50,721 nt of DNA from Candidatus Aenigmatarchaeota archaeon (GTDB lineage Archaea; Aenigmatarchaeota; Aenigmatarchaeia; QMZP01), in contig JACQII010000009.1 of NCBI GenBank assembly GCA_016198585.1, forward strand, positions 1-50,721, read 5' to 3'. Position 1 is the stretch's first letter. Each line of letters starts with the position of its first letter. Shown one piece after another: positions 1-7,842 of this stretch. The notes under the pieces were generated by a model. It had not been told where the DNA came from. It did no database searches and saw nothing but the letters and a program-made list of their open reading frames with translations. A program made the translations under genes and the position numbers.

Positions 1-78
1 GCACTGGTCGTAGCTGGCACGAACGCCGACGACACCCGTGAACTTGCTGCGCTGGTGATGGGCGGAACTCTGTCATAA
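1..78 (+). CDS. 3' end of a protein with an S-layer-like C terminus (partial)
   Basis: Only the last 25 codons are present, in frame 1, ending in TAA at 76-78. The residues LVVAGTNADDTRELA follow the pattern hydrophobic-VAG-x5-TR-x-A. That pattern is common at the C terminus of archaeal S-layer-type proteins and also appears in the regulator at 1030-1953 (LLLAGKRFPGTRSAV). A T-rich tract follows at once, as expected for a gene end. The family call is inference from a very short stretch. Confidence 0.4.
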   Translation, partial: ALVVAGTNADDTRELAALVMGGTLS

Positions 79-103
79 GAAGTGTAAGACACTCGTGAAA
101 GGG

Positions 104-142
104 ATTTCATTTTTCCCCTTTTTTCTCTTTTTTATTCTGTCC
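104..142 (+). terminator. T-rich archaeal terminator
   Basis: Several T runs interrupted by C (TTTTT, TTTTTT, TTTTTT) lie 26 bases after the stop at 78. Archaeal RNA polymerase terminates on such oligo-T tracts without needing a hairpin. No other gene uses this stretch. Confidence 0.55.
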
Positions 143-192
143 TACCCGAAGGGCCGTCGGCCTCAGAGCCTTGAAGCAGAAGGAACCGAGAT

Positions 193-246
193 AAGACAAC
201 AGTCTTGAAAATTCACTTGTGATGTGTTTTAAGACAGGGGTCTTAA
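193..246. repeat. Two similar palindromes (AAGAC-N4-GTCTT)
   Basis: AAGACAACAGTCTT (193-206) and TTAAGACAGGGGTCTTAA (229-246) share the same half-site, with centres 38 bp apart. They lie between two convergent gene ends (stop at 78 on plus, stop at 290 on minus). They could be transcript-end hairpins or binding sites for a regulator. No T tract follows either one. Confidence 0.55.
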
Positions 247-289
247 CGCAGTACAGGACGATCGAGAGACTCCAAAAAGGAGGTAAACC

Positions 290-607
290 TCATACCCGCA
301 CGGCCACCTTCTGCCTGTCGGCGGCCATCTTGATCAACTGTTTCTCCAGGTTGAGCAGCTCCTTCACCAAGGGACTCCCGCGGTTGAGCTGGTAGAGTTT
401 CGCCTTTCCAAATGTCCGGGAAACCCTCACCACGGCAAAGCCTTCGAGCCGGTCCCAGTGCTTGTAAAAGGTCGCCTTGCTCATTCCCGTCTCCTCGATG
501 ATCTCCTTCTTGCTGAAGTCGAAGAGCTTGTTGTCCAGGAAGAAATCAACAATCCTCATCTCCGGGGAGTTCCCCAGGACTTCCACAAGCAGGGAAGTCT
601 CAGACAT
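290..607 (-). CDS. Small winged-helix transcriptional regulator
   Basis: A 105-residue protein with a single predicted winged helix. Residues 30-60 carry the helix-turn-helix (KKEIIEETGMSKATFYKHWDRL), followed by a basic wing (VVRVSRTFGKAKLYQL) and a C-terminal helix that may dimerise. The N-terminal sequence (LLVEVLGNSPEMRIVDFFLDN) is typical of small archaeal MarR/ArsR-like regulators. The start is ATG 607, with GGGAGCGGAG just upstream as a possible ribosome site. It is divergent from a second small winged-helix gene at 700, and the region between holds repeated GGTAT half-sites. The ligand and targets are unknown. Confidence 0.75.
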   Translation of the reverse strand: MSETSLLVEVLGNSPEMRIVDFFLDNKLFDFSKKEIIEETGMSKATFYKHWDRLEGFAVVRVSRTFGKAKLYQLNRGSPLVKELLNLEKQLIKMAADRQKVAVRV

Positions 608-650
608 CTCCGCTCCCTTCCTCGATCATGCGCACCAGGACCACCATGGA

Positions 651-702
651 CATACCTATTATGGGAGATGAAGGTATTTAAACATGCCCTTACAAAGGTA
701 TG
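651..702. promoter_or_regulatory. Divergent regulator promoter with repeated ATACCT/AGGTAT half-sites
   Basis: A TATA-like TATTTAAA at 674-681 lies about 23 bp before ATG 700. CATACCT (651-657) is inverted relative to AGGTAT (672-677) and AGGTATG (696-702). The half-sites bracket the TATA box between two winged-helix genes, the layout expected for an operator controlling one or both. Confidence 0.5.
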
Positions 703-993
703 ATAAGTGAACTTCCTATGGGGAAGAGAGACCTCACCGACCGACAGATCGAAGCCACGATCTTTGACAAGCTGGCGAGGAAGGGTATGTGGGGTAACGT
801 CTACCGGCCTGCCGAGAGCATGGACAAATGGATCACCAACAGGATCACGAGGAACGGCAGGCGGGTGGAGGGGATCATGCGCGACCTGGAAAAACGAGGT
901 TTTCTCCTCTTCAAAAAATCCGACAAGGTCGTCTCACTCAACCCCAAGAGAAAGGAAGAGATTTTCAGGATCATTGAGGAAGAACTCTATTGA
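700..993 (+). CDS. Small winged-helix protein
   Basis: A 97-residue basic protein. Residues 12-60 look helical, and the segment RVEGIMRDLEKRGFLLFKKSDKVVSL reads as a recognition helix followed by a wing. The C terminus is an acidic/basic helix (KRKEEIFRIIEEELY). ATG 700 is chosen because a TATA box at 674-681 places the transcript start almost on it, so the mRNA is probably leaderless. A DNA-binding role is likely from fold pattern and from the divergent regulator neighbour. No specific family is recognised. Confidence 0.65.
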   Translation: MISELPMGKRDLTDRQIEATIFDKLARKGMWGNVYRPAESMDKWITNRITRNGRRVEGIMRDLEKRGFLLFKKSDKVVSLNPKRKEEIFRIIEEELY

Positions 994-1029
994 GACAAAA
1001 GAACGTCCACGCGCCGCACGATGTGACTC

Positions 1030-1953
1030 CTATTCCAGTAGCTCTGCAGAGTCCACGATCCCGTCGCCGTCGATATCGTAGCCTTTCACGACCCGCGAAA
1101 CCAGGGAAGGGTCGAACTTGTTCCCGGCCAGGACCTTGTCGGTGTTGTTGATGAAGCCCAGGACCGCCGACCTAGTTCCTGGGAAGCGCTTCCCGGCCAG
1201 CAAGAGGACCTTGCCCGTGGGGTCGAACGGGTTCTCGGTCACCGAGATGATGCCGTTCTCGTCGTCCGCGTACTCCCGCCGCGACAGCCGGGAGATGATC
1301 TTGATCTCGCCCTTCAGGTCGAACAGGATCGGCAGGGAGTCGTTGATGCGCTGGGTGATCATGTTGACGGTCGGGCCGCCGATCACGATGAGGTTGCCCT
1401 TCACGTCCCGTTCCCGGAGCTCGACGTCCAGCCGGTAGTTCGGCAGGCTCTTCCCGTCGGTGAGGCTCCCCAGGAACAGGGCCAGGTCGATCGCGCAGCA
1501 CGCGTCCGAGGCCCGGGCCTTGAACGGGCCGTGCGGATCAGGGGAGCCGACGACGATGCGGGCATTCAGCCGGCCGTCCTTGATGAAGGGGTCAAGGGCC
1601 CTGATCCGGCCCGGGGAGGACAGTCGGATTTCCGTCCCCTCTCCTGGGCCGACCCGGACGCCGAAGACCGAGTCCCGGACCTGGTAGAACCGCGCCACCG
1701 TTCCGTGGCGCTGCTCCTTGCCGACCTCCTTCAGGAGGTTGGCTGCCTTGAATTTCTTGATGTAGTAGTAGACCTTTTGCTCGTGGATGCCCAGCTGCTT
1801 GGCCACGTCCATGGGGCAGTTCGGCCCGGAAAAGGACGTGAGGACCTTCCAGCCGAGCGGGGAGGAGAAGAGCTTGATCACCGCGGGGTCGTCGAAGAGC
1901 TTGATCGGCGTGGCCAGGGCCTGGTCACCCGATGAGAGCAGGTAGTAGTCCAT
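1030..1953 (-). CDS. Winged-helix regulator fused to an S-layer-like region and an EF-hand
   Basis: A 307-residue protein with no signal peptide, so probably cytoplasmic. Residues 25-80 form a winged helix (MDVAKQLGIHEQKVYYYIKK). The centre (about 185-285) resembles archaeal S-layer protein modules: GNLIVIGGPTVNMIT, then ENPFDPTGKVLLLAGK, then FPGTRSAV. Residues 294-305 (DIDGDGIVDSAE) fit the EF-hand/dockerin calcium loop, with acidic positions 1, 3, 5, 9 and 12. ATG 1953 is used because the long upstream extension is antisense to glmS and lacks any of these features. A palindrome at 1967-1976 lies over the predicted transcription start, suggesting autoregulation. Sensing of envelope or calcium state is inference. 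Confidence 0.75.
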   Translation of the reverse strand: MDYYLLSSGDQALATPIKLFDDPAVIKLFSSPLGWKVLTSFSGPNCPMDVAKQLGIHEQKVYYYIKKFKAANLLKEVGKEQRHGTVARFYQVRDSVFGVRVGPGEGTEIRLSSPGRIRALDPFIKDGRLNARIVVGSPDPHGPFKARASDACCAIDLALFLGSLTDGKSLPNYRLDVELRERDVKGNLIVIGGPTVNMITQRINDSLPILFDLKGEIKIISRLSRREYADDENGIISVTENPFDPTGKVLLLAGKRFPGTRSAVLGFINNTDKVLAGNKFDPSLVSRVVKGYDIDGDGIVDSAELLE

Positions 1954-1963
1954 ACAAGATCCT

Positions 1964-2003
1964 TTCGTAATATTACAAGTAATCTTTGGATAAGGTTTAA
2001 AAG
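1964..2003 (-). promoter_or_regulatory. Promoter and palindrome of the winged-helix/S-layer-like regulator
   Basis: A TATA-like CTTTTAAAC (minus strand, 1995-2003) predicts transcription start near 1973. The perfect 10-bp palindrome GTAATATTAC (1967-1976) covers that point, about 14 bp before the start codon. A protein bound here would block initiation. Confidence 0.45.
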
Positions 2004-2060
2004 CCTTTCCCCAGTTCGCGCTTCCAGGCCAGAGAAGTTTGACCAAACCTTCAGCAAACC

Positions 2061-2069
2061 GTTTAAAGG
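2061..2069 (+). promoter_or_regulatory. TATA box of glmS
   Basis: GTTTAAAGG predicts initiation near 2090, leaving about 50 nt of 5' leader before ATG 2140. This is longer than for most genes here. No glmS-ribozyme-like sequence is recognisable in the leader. Confidence 0.5.
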
Positions 2070-2139
2070 AGGCGGTCCAAGTGTTGACTACGCTCTGTTC
2101 AGGCACTCGTGGCGGCCGGGAGCGGAAGACAGGAAACCT

Positions 2140-3903
2140 ATGTGCGGCATTGTTGGTGTGTGCGGGCAGGGCAACGGCGTCCCCAAGGTCGTGGCAGGCC
2201 TGGAGAAGAGCCTCTACCGGGGCTACGACTCCGTGGGCATAGCCGTCCTCACCCCGTCGGGGATCGAGGTCCGGAAGGACGTGGGAAAGGTCCAGGACGT
2301 CGAGCAGAAGGCCGGCCTCTCTGCCCTGGAAGGGAACGTGGCCATCGGCCACAACCGTTGGGCCACCACCGGCAAGGTCAGCAAGGAGAACGCCCATCCC
2401 CACCTGGATTGCACCGGGAAGATCGCGGTCGTCCACAACGGCATCATTGAGAACTTTGAAACCCTGAAGGCCGCCCTGATCGCCGAGGGCCACACCTTCG
2501 CCAGCGAGACCGACACCGAGGTCATCGCCCATCTCATCGAGAAGCACGCAGCAGCAGGGTTCACGGGGGCTTGCCGCGCCGCGTTCGCGCTCCTCACCGG
2601 CAGGAATGCGTTCGTGGCCCTGCACGCAGGCTCGCCGATCCTGGTCGGCGCGCGGAGGGGATCCCCGCTTATCGTCGGGATCGGCCACGGGGAGACGTTC
2701 ATCGCCTCGGATGTGCCCGCCTTCCTGGAGCAGACGCGGGACGTCATGTACCTGGACGACGACGAGATGGTCGTGATCGGTGACCGTCCAGTCTTCTCCA
2801 CCCCCGACGGCCGGCCGGTCGAGAAGCGCGTCGTGACGATCGACATCGATCCTGCCCAGGCCGAGAAGGGGAGTTACCCTTACTTCCTGATCAAGGAGAT
2901 TATGGAGCAGAAAGATACCATCAGCCGCGCGATCAACCAGCCGGACCAGGAGCTGCTGGCGATCGCCGACCGCATCAACCGCGCCTACGGGACGTTCTTC
3001 ACCGGCTGCGGGACCGCGGGCAAGGTCTGCATGGCGGCTGAATACTTGTTCAGCGCGATCGCCAAGAAGCACGTCAACTACGTCGTCTCTTCCGAGTTCC
3101 CGAGCTACCGGGAGTTCCTCACGCCGAAAACCCTGGTCGTCGCGATCTCCCAGTCTGGGGAAACGGCAGACCTCCTCGACGCGGTCGAGGCCGCCAAGAA
3201 GCAGGGAGCAGCCATTTTCTCCCTGGTCAACGTGGAAGGCTCTTCCCTCAACCGGCTCTCAGACTGGTCGTTCCTGATCAACGCCGGCCCGGAGAAAGCG
3301 GTCGCGTCGACGAAGGCGACGACGTCGCAGCTCGCCCTGGTCACGCTGCTGGCCTACGCCTGCGCCGGCCGGTTGGCTGAGGGGAAGCGGCTGCTGCTGG
3401 ACGTGGAGGAGCAGATCAACGACCTGCTCAATCCCCGCTACGAGGCCCACATCAAGAAGCTCGCCATCCAGCTGAAGACGGCGAAGAGCATCTACCTCAT
3501 CGGCCGCGGTGCCAACTACCCCGTTGCCCTCGAGGGAGCGATCAAGATCATGGAGGTCGCCCGGATCCACGCGCAGGGCTTTGCCGGCGGCGAGCTCAAG
3601 CACGGGCCGCTCGCGCTGATCTTCGACCGGACCCCGTGCATCGTCTTCGTCGCGAACGATGCCACCCGCGACCACATCCTCAGCAACGCGATGGAGGTCA
3701 AGGCCCGTGGCGGCCGGATCATCGGCGTCTCCCCCCAGAACAACCCGGTCTTCGACGACTGGATCCGGGTGCCCGATGCAGGAGACGCGTCGCCCATAGT
3801 CAACATCATCCCGATCCAGCTGCTCGCCTACTACTTGGGCATCCTCCAGGGTTTCGACCCCGACTACTGCGCGAACCTGAGCAAGTCCATCACGGTGAGA
3901 TAG
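2140..3903 (+). CDS. glmS: Glutamine-fructose-6-phosphate aminotransferase
   Basis: Converts fructose-6-phosphate and glutamine to glucosamine-6-phosphate, the first committed step to UDP-GlcNAc. The 587 residues have a class II glutamine amidotransferase domain (1-215). Its catalytic cysteine directly follows Met (MCGIVGV), which fixes the start at 2140, and HNRWATTG lies near residue 70. Two SIS sugar-isomerase domains follow (about 285-400 and 445-570), with FTGCGTAGK and VASTKATTSQ, and the C terminus ends in the conserved NLSKSITV. The length is close to the usual 600. The next gene starts one base after the stop, so glmS-glmU form an operon. The product probably supplies N-glycans for the surface proteins at the right of the window (inference). 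Confidence 0.96.
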   Translation: MCGIVGVCGQGNGVPKVVAGLEKSLYRGYDSVGIAVLTPSGIEVRKDVGKVQDVEQKAGLSALEGNVAIGHNRWATTGKVSKENAHPHLDCTGKIAVVHNGIIENFETLKAALIAEGHTFASETDTEVIAHLIEKHAAAGFTGACRAAFALLTGRNAFVALHAGSPILVGARRGSPLIVGIGHGETFIASDVPAFLEQTRDVMYLDDDEMVVIGDRPVFSTPDGRPVEKRVVTIDIDPAQAEKGSYPYFLIKEIMEQKDTISRAINQPDQELLAIADRINRAYGTFFTGCGTAGKVCMAAEYLFSAIAKKHVNYVVSSEFPSYREFLTPKTLVVAISQSGETADLLDAVEAAKKQGAAIFSLVNVEGSSLNRLSDWSFLINAGPEKAVASTKATTSQLALVTLLAYACAGRLAEGKRLLLDVEEQINDLLNPRYEAHIKKLAIQLKTAKSIYLIGRGANYPVALEGAIKIMEVARIHAQGFAGGELKHGPLALIFDRTPCIVFVANDATRDHILSNAMEVKARGGRIIGVSPQNNPVFDDWIRVPDAGDASPIVNIIPIQLLAYYLGILQGFDPDYCANLSKSITVR

Positions 3904-3904
3904 C

Positions 3905-5035
3905 ATGCAAGCCGTCATCCTCGCTGCCGGGAAGGGAACCAGGATGGCCCCGCTCACGACACCGAAGCCGCTCCTCAAGGTGGCCGGGAGACCGGTCGTC
4001 GCGCACACGATGGACGCGCTCGACGGGTTCGAGGTCATCGCCGTAGTCGGTCATGGAGCTGACCAGGTGAAGGCCGCTTTCGGCCCAACGGTCAGGATCG
4101 TCGAGCAGCCGCGGCAGGCAGGGACGTTCGACGCGCTCCTCGCTGCCCGCGACCTGCTGGACGACCGCTTCCTCGTCCTGAACGGCGACGACCTCTACGC
4201 GCGGGAGGACATCCGGGCGTGCGCCGCAAAGGACCTGGCCCTCCTCGCGGCTGAAGCGCCCGACGCGTCCCGTTTCGGCGTCGTCGACGTCCAGCAGGGA
4301 AAGCTCACGATCACCGAGAAACCCGCGCGACCAGCAACGAACCTGGTGAACACCGGCCTGTATGTGCTGCCGCGGGAGATCCTCTCCGCGCCCGTCCAGC
4401 CCTCGATCCGCGGCGAGCTGGAGCTGGTCGATGCGGTGAATTGGCTCGCCGCCCGCCACCGGGTAGCGGTCGTGCGCGCCACCCGCTGGCTGCCCATCGG
4501 CTACCCCTGGGACTTGCTCCGGGCGAATGAGGTCGTGCTGCCGCTGCTCAAGCCTGTCCAGGCCGGCGAAGTCGAGCCGGGAGCGACGCTGCACGGTCCG
4601 GTCTCGGTCGGGCCAGGGACGGTCATCCGGGCCGGTGCCTACATCGAAGGGCCGGTCGTGATCGGCAGCGGCTGCGTGATCGGCCCGAACTGTTTCATCC
4701 GGCCGGGGACAGCGATCGGCGACCGCTGCAAGGTCGGCAACGCGGTCGAGATCAAGAACAGCATCATCGGCGACCGGTCCTCGGTCGGGCACCTCTCCTA
4801 CATCGGCGACTCCATCCTCGGGAGCGAGGTCAACATCGGCGGCGGGACCATCACCGCGAACCTCCGCCACGACCAGGCGACCGTCAGCGTCCGGGTCAAC
4901 GGCGTCCTCGTCGACACGAGCAGGCGGAAGTTCGGCGCGGTGATCGGCGACCGCGTGCACACGGGCATCCACACCTCGATCTACCCAGGCCGCCTCCTCG
5001 GGAACGACACCTTCCCCGGCGAGATCGTGAAGTAA
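3905..5035 (+). CDS. glmU: Bifunctional sugar-1-phosphate nucleotidyltransferase/acetyltransferase (GlmU type)
   Basis: Likely acetylates glucosamine-1-phosphate and uridylates the product to UDP-GlcNAc. Residues 1-220 are a nucleotidyltransferase fold beginning AVILAAGKGTRM with the signature lysine in KPLLKVAGRPV. Residues 225-376 are a left-handed beta-helix of hexapeptide repeats (VIGSGCVIGPNCFIRPGTAI). GGGTITANLRHD near residue 318 resembles the acetyltransferase active-site region of archaeal dual-function enzymes. At 376 residues it is shorter than bacterial GlmU and similar to archaeal homologues. It is one base downstream of glmS. Nucleotide preference (UTP or dTTP) cannot be read from sequence alone. 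Confidence 0.88.
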   Translation: MQAVILAAGKGTRMAPLTTPKPLLKVAGRPVVAHTMDALDGFEVIAVVGHGADQVKAAFGPTVRIVEQPRQAGTFDALLAARDLLDDRFLVLNGDDLYAREDIRACAAKDLALLAAEAPDASRFGVVDVQQGKLTITEKPARPATNLVNTGLYVLPREILSAPVQPSIRGELELVDAVNWLAARHRVAVVRATRWLPIGYPWDLLRANEVVLPLLKPVQAGEVEPGATLHGPVSVGPGTVIRAGAYIEGPVVIGSGCVIGPNCFIRPGTAIGDRCKVGNAVEIKNSIIGDRSSVGHLSYIGDSILGSEVNIGGGTITANLRHDQATVSVRVNGVLVDTSRRKFGAVIGDRVHTGIHTSIYPGRLLGNDTFPGEIVK

Positions 5036-5073
5036 CCAGGAGACTGCGGGCTGCGCAGCCCTGCACCGCACCG

Positions 5074-5083
5074 CGCATTTTAA
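5074..5083 (+). promoter_or_regulatory. TATA box of the four-helix membrane protein gene
   Basis: CATTTTAAC-like element centred about 25 bp before ATG 5105, which implies a leaderless mRNA separate from glmS-glmU. Confidence 0.5.
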
Positions 5084-5104
5084 CCCCCGCACCCAAAGAG
5101 AGGT

Positions 5105-5506
5105 ATGGCCTTCCCGAACGACGTGCTCAGCATCGCGACCTCGCAGAACTGGATCGCCGTCGGGTTGCACCTGTTCCTCTCGACCATCATCGGCGGGATC
5201 GTCCTGATCGTCCTCCTGGGGATCGCCAGCCGGGCGTGGGGGGAGTCGGTCAAGGTCGAGAACGCCTTCCTCATGGTTCTGATCGTCCAGGTCATCACCG
5301 TCTTCGGCATCCTGGGCTTCGTCGCTCCCTACCTCCCGATCGGCGGGCCGGTCCTCACGTTCCTGGTCTGGCTCGGCTTCACCAAGGCGTTCTTCTCCCA
5401 GCTGAAGTGGATCCATGCGCTGGTGATCGGGGTCATCGGCTTCGCCCTGACGTTCTTCGTGGTCCCGACCCTCACTTCCATCGCCCTCGGCTTTATCCCG
5501 GTCTAA
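5105..5506 (+). CDS. Four-helix membrane protein of unknown function
   Basis: A 133-residue, very hydrophobic protein with about four transmembrane helices (residues 18-40, 52-75, 80-95 and 102-130). It has few charged residues, apart from short linkers containing SRAWGESVKVEN and KAFFSQLKW. A TATA box places transcription start at the ATG. The 3' end is convergent with the L10e gene. I do not recognise a family, and nothing around it fixes a role. Confidence 0.7.
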   Translation: MAFPNDVLSIATSQNWIAVGLHLFLSTIIGGIVLIVLLGIASRAWGESVKVENAFLMVLIVQVITVFGILGFVAPYLPIGGPVLTFLVWLGFTKAFFSQLKWIHALVIGVIGFALTFFVVPTLTSIALGFIPV

Positions 5507-5564
5507 GGGGAGCACAGGACACAGAAGTCCCCACGACAGGGAACGTCAATGCAGGCAAATGCCC

Positions 5565-6080
5565 TCAGGACTGCACAATGTGGCAGGTGACGGGCAGCTT
5601 GTAGCTCGCGGTCTTCAGCGCGCGGCGTGCGATCGCTTCCCTGCCCGCGTCCACCGAGACGCGCAGGATGGCCTGCCGCTTCTTGACCTGGGCGGCCGAG
5701 CCGATCGGCTTGCCGAATGACTGCCGCATCCCGGACTGGTACCGGTCTGCTCCTGCGCCGGTCGCGAGGGGGTTTTCCCGGAGCACGTGGAACGGGTAGA
5801 GCGGAACCTTCAGGAAGTAGCCTTCTTCCCCGGTCTCGTTGATGAGGACTTTCTGGGCCGCGATGCGCGCAGCCTCGAGGGCGTTGTCCCGGATCTGGAC
5901 GTCCCAGTCGGCCACCAGGGAGAAGTGCATGGCGAAAGTCTTGGTCTTGCTGCCGCCGTCAAACCGGTGCATCTTCAGCTCCGGCACGCCCTTCACATAC
6001 CCTTTCTTGGGCTTCCGGAGGCTCTGGCGCGTGTTCGGCCGCTCCATGTTCCGGTAGCACTTGGCTGGTCGCAGTCCCAT
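5565..6080 (-). CDS. rpl10e: 50S ribosomal protein L10e (uL16)
   Basis: A 171-residue large-subunit ribosomal protein, the archaeal/eukaryotic L10e counterpart of bacterial L16. It sits near the peptidyl-transferase and tRNA-binding region. Recognisable segments are the N-terminal GLRPAKCYRNMERPNTRQS, the central FHVLRENPLATGAGADR and the following GMRQSFGKPIGSAAQV. The open frame continues upstream to 6350, but ATG 6080 begins the conserved N terminus. A TATA box (CTTTATAAGC, minus strand, about 6104-6113) places transcription start at that ATG. The length matches the family. It stands alone rather than in a ribosomal operon. Confidence 0.95.
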   Translation of the reverse strand: MGLRPAKCYRNMERPNTRQSLRKPKKGYVKGVPELKMHRFDGGSKTKTFAMHFSLVADWDVQIRDNALEAARIAAQKVLINETGEEGYFLKVPLYPFHVLRENPLATGAGADRYQSGMRQSFGKPIGSAAQVKKRQAILRVSVDAGREAIARRALKTASYKLPVTCHIVQS

Positions 6081-6127
6081 GCCGAGGATTAAGGCGGGAA
6101 TGCTTATAAAGGCTTCCAGCCAGCCAG

Positions 6128-6697
6128 CTACGGGCTGGGCCGGGCGTCCTCGTGGATCTTGCTCTGGGAGATCGTGTCCTGGTGGAGGTACTTGGGGTTC
6201 TTCTTCTTGTTGTACGGGACCTGGGCAGGTGAGGAGAGCCGGAAGAACACCAGCTTGCAGATCCGCATGCCCGGGTAGAGGGTCACGGGCATCTTCCCGA
6301 GGTTGGAGATCTCCAGGACCAGCCGGCCTTCGAAGCCGGGGTCGATCCATCCGGCGGTGATGTGGGCCGTCACCCCAAGACGGCCGAGGCTCGATCGCCC
6401 GTCAACGTAGGCGGCCAGGTCCGCCGGGATGCGGATCTTCTCCTTGGTGATCCCGAGGATGAACTCGTGGGGGTGGATGGTGAACGGCCGGTCGCCCGCG
6501 TCCACCGATTCCGTGTACTCCCTCGGCTGGCGCGAATCGATGAATGGTTCCTGGGTATGCTTGAAGACCTTGAACTCCCGCCCGAGGCTGAGGTCGACCC
6601 ACGCCGCCTGGATCTGCGTCTCCGGGTCAGTCAGCGGCTCGATGGCGATCGTCCCGGCCTGCAGGGCCGCGCGGATCTCATGATCGGGGAGGATCAT
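6128..6697 (-). CDS. dcd: dCTP deaminase (possibly also dUTP diphosphatase)
   Basis: Deaminates dCTP to dUTP on the way to dTMP. The 189 residues carry the family core RSSLGRLGV followed by TAGWIDPGFEGRLVLEISN, with the catalytic glutamate in EGRL/VLE and the trimer-interface arginine in GRSS. The AGWIDPGF version resembles methanogen enzymes that also hydrolyse dUTP, but bifunctionality is inference. The C-terminal tail (YNKKKNPKYLHQD) is the usual nucleotide-closing segment. The start at 6697 is supported by a TTTTAAAA box at 6717-6724, making the mRNA leaderless. It fits functionally with the thymidylate synthase at 9270-10985. Confidence 0.93.
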   Translation of the reverse strand: MILPDHEIRAALQAGTIAIEPLTDPETQIQAAWVDLSLGREFKVFKHTQEPFIDSRQPREYTESVDAGDRPFTIHPHEFILGITKEKIRIPADLAAYVDGRSSLGRLGVTAHITAGWIDPGFEGRLVLEISNLGKMPVTLYPGMRICKLVFFRLSSPAQVPYNKKKNPKYLHQDTISQSKIHEDARPSP

Positions 6698-6770
6698 GCA
6701 CGGCCTTGGCAGCCGGTTTTAAAAAGCCCGGCGGCCGCAGGAATAAAAAACTTTCCCCCCAGAATGGTCT

Positions 6771-7841
6771 ATGGGTTCGGTCAAGTCCTTGCGCGTCATC
6801 CGCCCGCCCGGGGTCGAGCCGGGCTACGGGATCTGGACGTTCGGGGACCGCTACTCCGTGTTCAACCTCAAACGCATGCCCGACCTCATCCCCGGCGCTG
6901 GCGCAGCTCGCGCGATGATGGGCGCCGCCACCATGGAAATGGTCGAGGCGCGGGGCATCCCGACGACCTACCGCGGGATGGTCGATGGGAACGATGACGA
7001 CTGCCGCGTCGGTTCCCTGCGCGAACCTTCCGCCGAGATGATGATCACCCTGCTCCACGTCCATGAGCCGCCATTCGCCGATGGTCGCTACGACTACGCC
7101 TCCTACGAGCAGGGCCGCGGCACCCTCGACAACTACGTCGTCCCCCTGGAACTGATCTTCCGCAACGGCCTCCCGGCAGGCAGCTCGATCCTGGAGCGGC
7201 TCGAGCAGCTCAAGTCCAGAAGCGACACGGCCGCCGTCACCCGCCTGATGGCCGACCTCGGCCTGGAAAAGTTCCCGGCGCCGGGAACCATGCTCCCGAC
7301 GCCCTACTGCGACATCACCACGAAGTTCGAGGCCGACGACCGCCCGGTGACCAGGGAGGAGGCGCTGCGCATCTCCGGATTGACCGAGCAGGACTTCCGC
7401 CGGGCCGAACAGGTCCGTGACACCGCCAACGAGGTCATCACCGCGCGGTGCAAAGCCCTCGGCTGGACGCACTACGACGGGAAGGCCGAAACCGTGCGGG
7501 TCCGCGGCCAGGTCGCCCTCGGCGACGTCGCCGGGACGCCGGACGAGAACCGGATCTACGTGGACGGCTTCGACCCGACGAAGGAATTCCTCCGGCAACA
7601 CCACCGGCGCCACCAGCCGCGGCTGCTGGAAGCCATCAGGGACGCGAAGGCCGCGGCCAAGATCGCGGGCGCCAAGGATTTCCGCCCCTTCCTGCAGGCC
7701 CAGCCAGAGCCGCTGCCACCGGAGATCCCGCCGCTCGTCGGCGAGGTCTACCAGGCCATGGCGAACGACTACATCGGCCGCCGCGTCTTCGACGTCCGGC
7801 CCCTCGGCGAAGCCATCGAGAGGCTCCAGGAGGCCGATTGA
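6771..7841 (+). CDS. purC: Phosphoribosylaminoimidazole-succinocarboxamide synthase
   Basis: ATP-dependent ligation of aspartate to CAIR in purine synthesis. The 356 residues are longer than the roughly 240 of bacterial PurC and match the long archaeal form. Visible markers are SVFNLKRMPDLIPGAG near the N terminus, VPLELIFRNGLPAGSS (SAICAR synthetase signature region), and IYVDGFDPTKEF. ATG 6771 is preferred over the nearby ATG 6764 because it is in frame and lies about 25 bp from the TATA-like AATAAAAAA at 6742-6750. The next gene, purB, starts 1 base after this stop, so these two consecutive-pathway enzymes are co-transcribed. Confidence 0.9.
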   Translation: MGSVKSLRVIRPPGVEPGYGIWTFGDRYSVFNLKRMPDLIPGAGAARAMMGAATMEMVEARGIPTTYRGMVDGNDDDCRVGSLREPSAEMMITLLHVHEPPFADGRYDYASYEQGRGTLDNYVVPLELIFRNGLPAGSSILERLEQLKSRSDTAAVTRLMADLGLEKFPAPGTMLPTPYCDITTKFEADDRPVTREEALRISGLTEQDFRRAEQVRDTANEVITARCKALGWTHYDGKAETVRVRGQVALGDVAGTPDENRIYVDGFDPTKEFLRQHHRRHQPRLLEAIRDAKAAAKIAGAKDFRPFLQAQPEPLPPEIPPLVGEVYQAMANDYIGRRVFDVRPLGEAIERLQEAD

Positions 7842-7842
7842 C

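Noticed and set aside
2085-2139. glmS ribozyme or riboswitch in the glmS leader
   Set aside because: The leader is about 50 nt and lacks the conserved ribozyme core. The ribozyme is known from bacteria.
5048-5061. Perfect inverted repeat GGGCTGCGCAGCCC after glmU as terminator
   Set aside because: No T tract follows, and such GC-rich short palindromes arise by chance in this composition.
3890-5515. 541-codon minus-strand frame opposite glmU
   Set aside because: Shadow frame. The plus strand has nucleotidyltransferase and hexapeptide motifs, and the minus product is Asp/Arg/Gly-rich without domain features.
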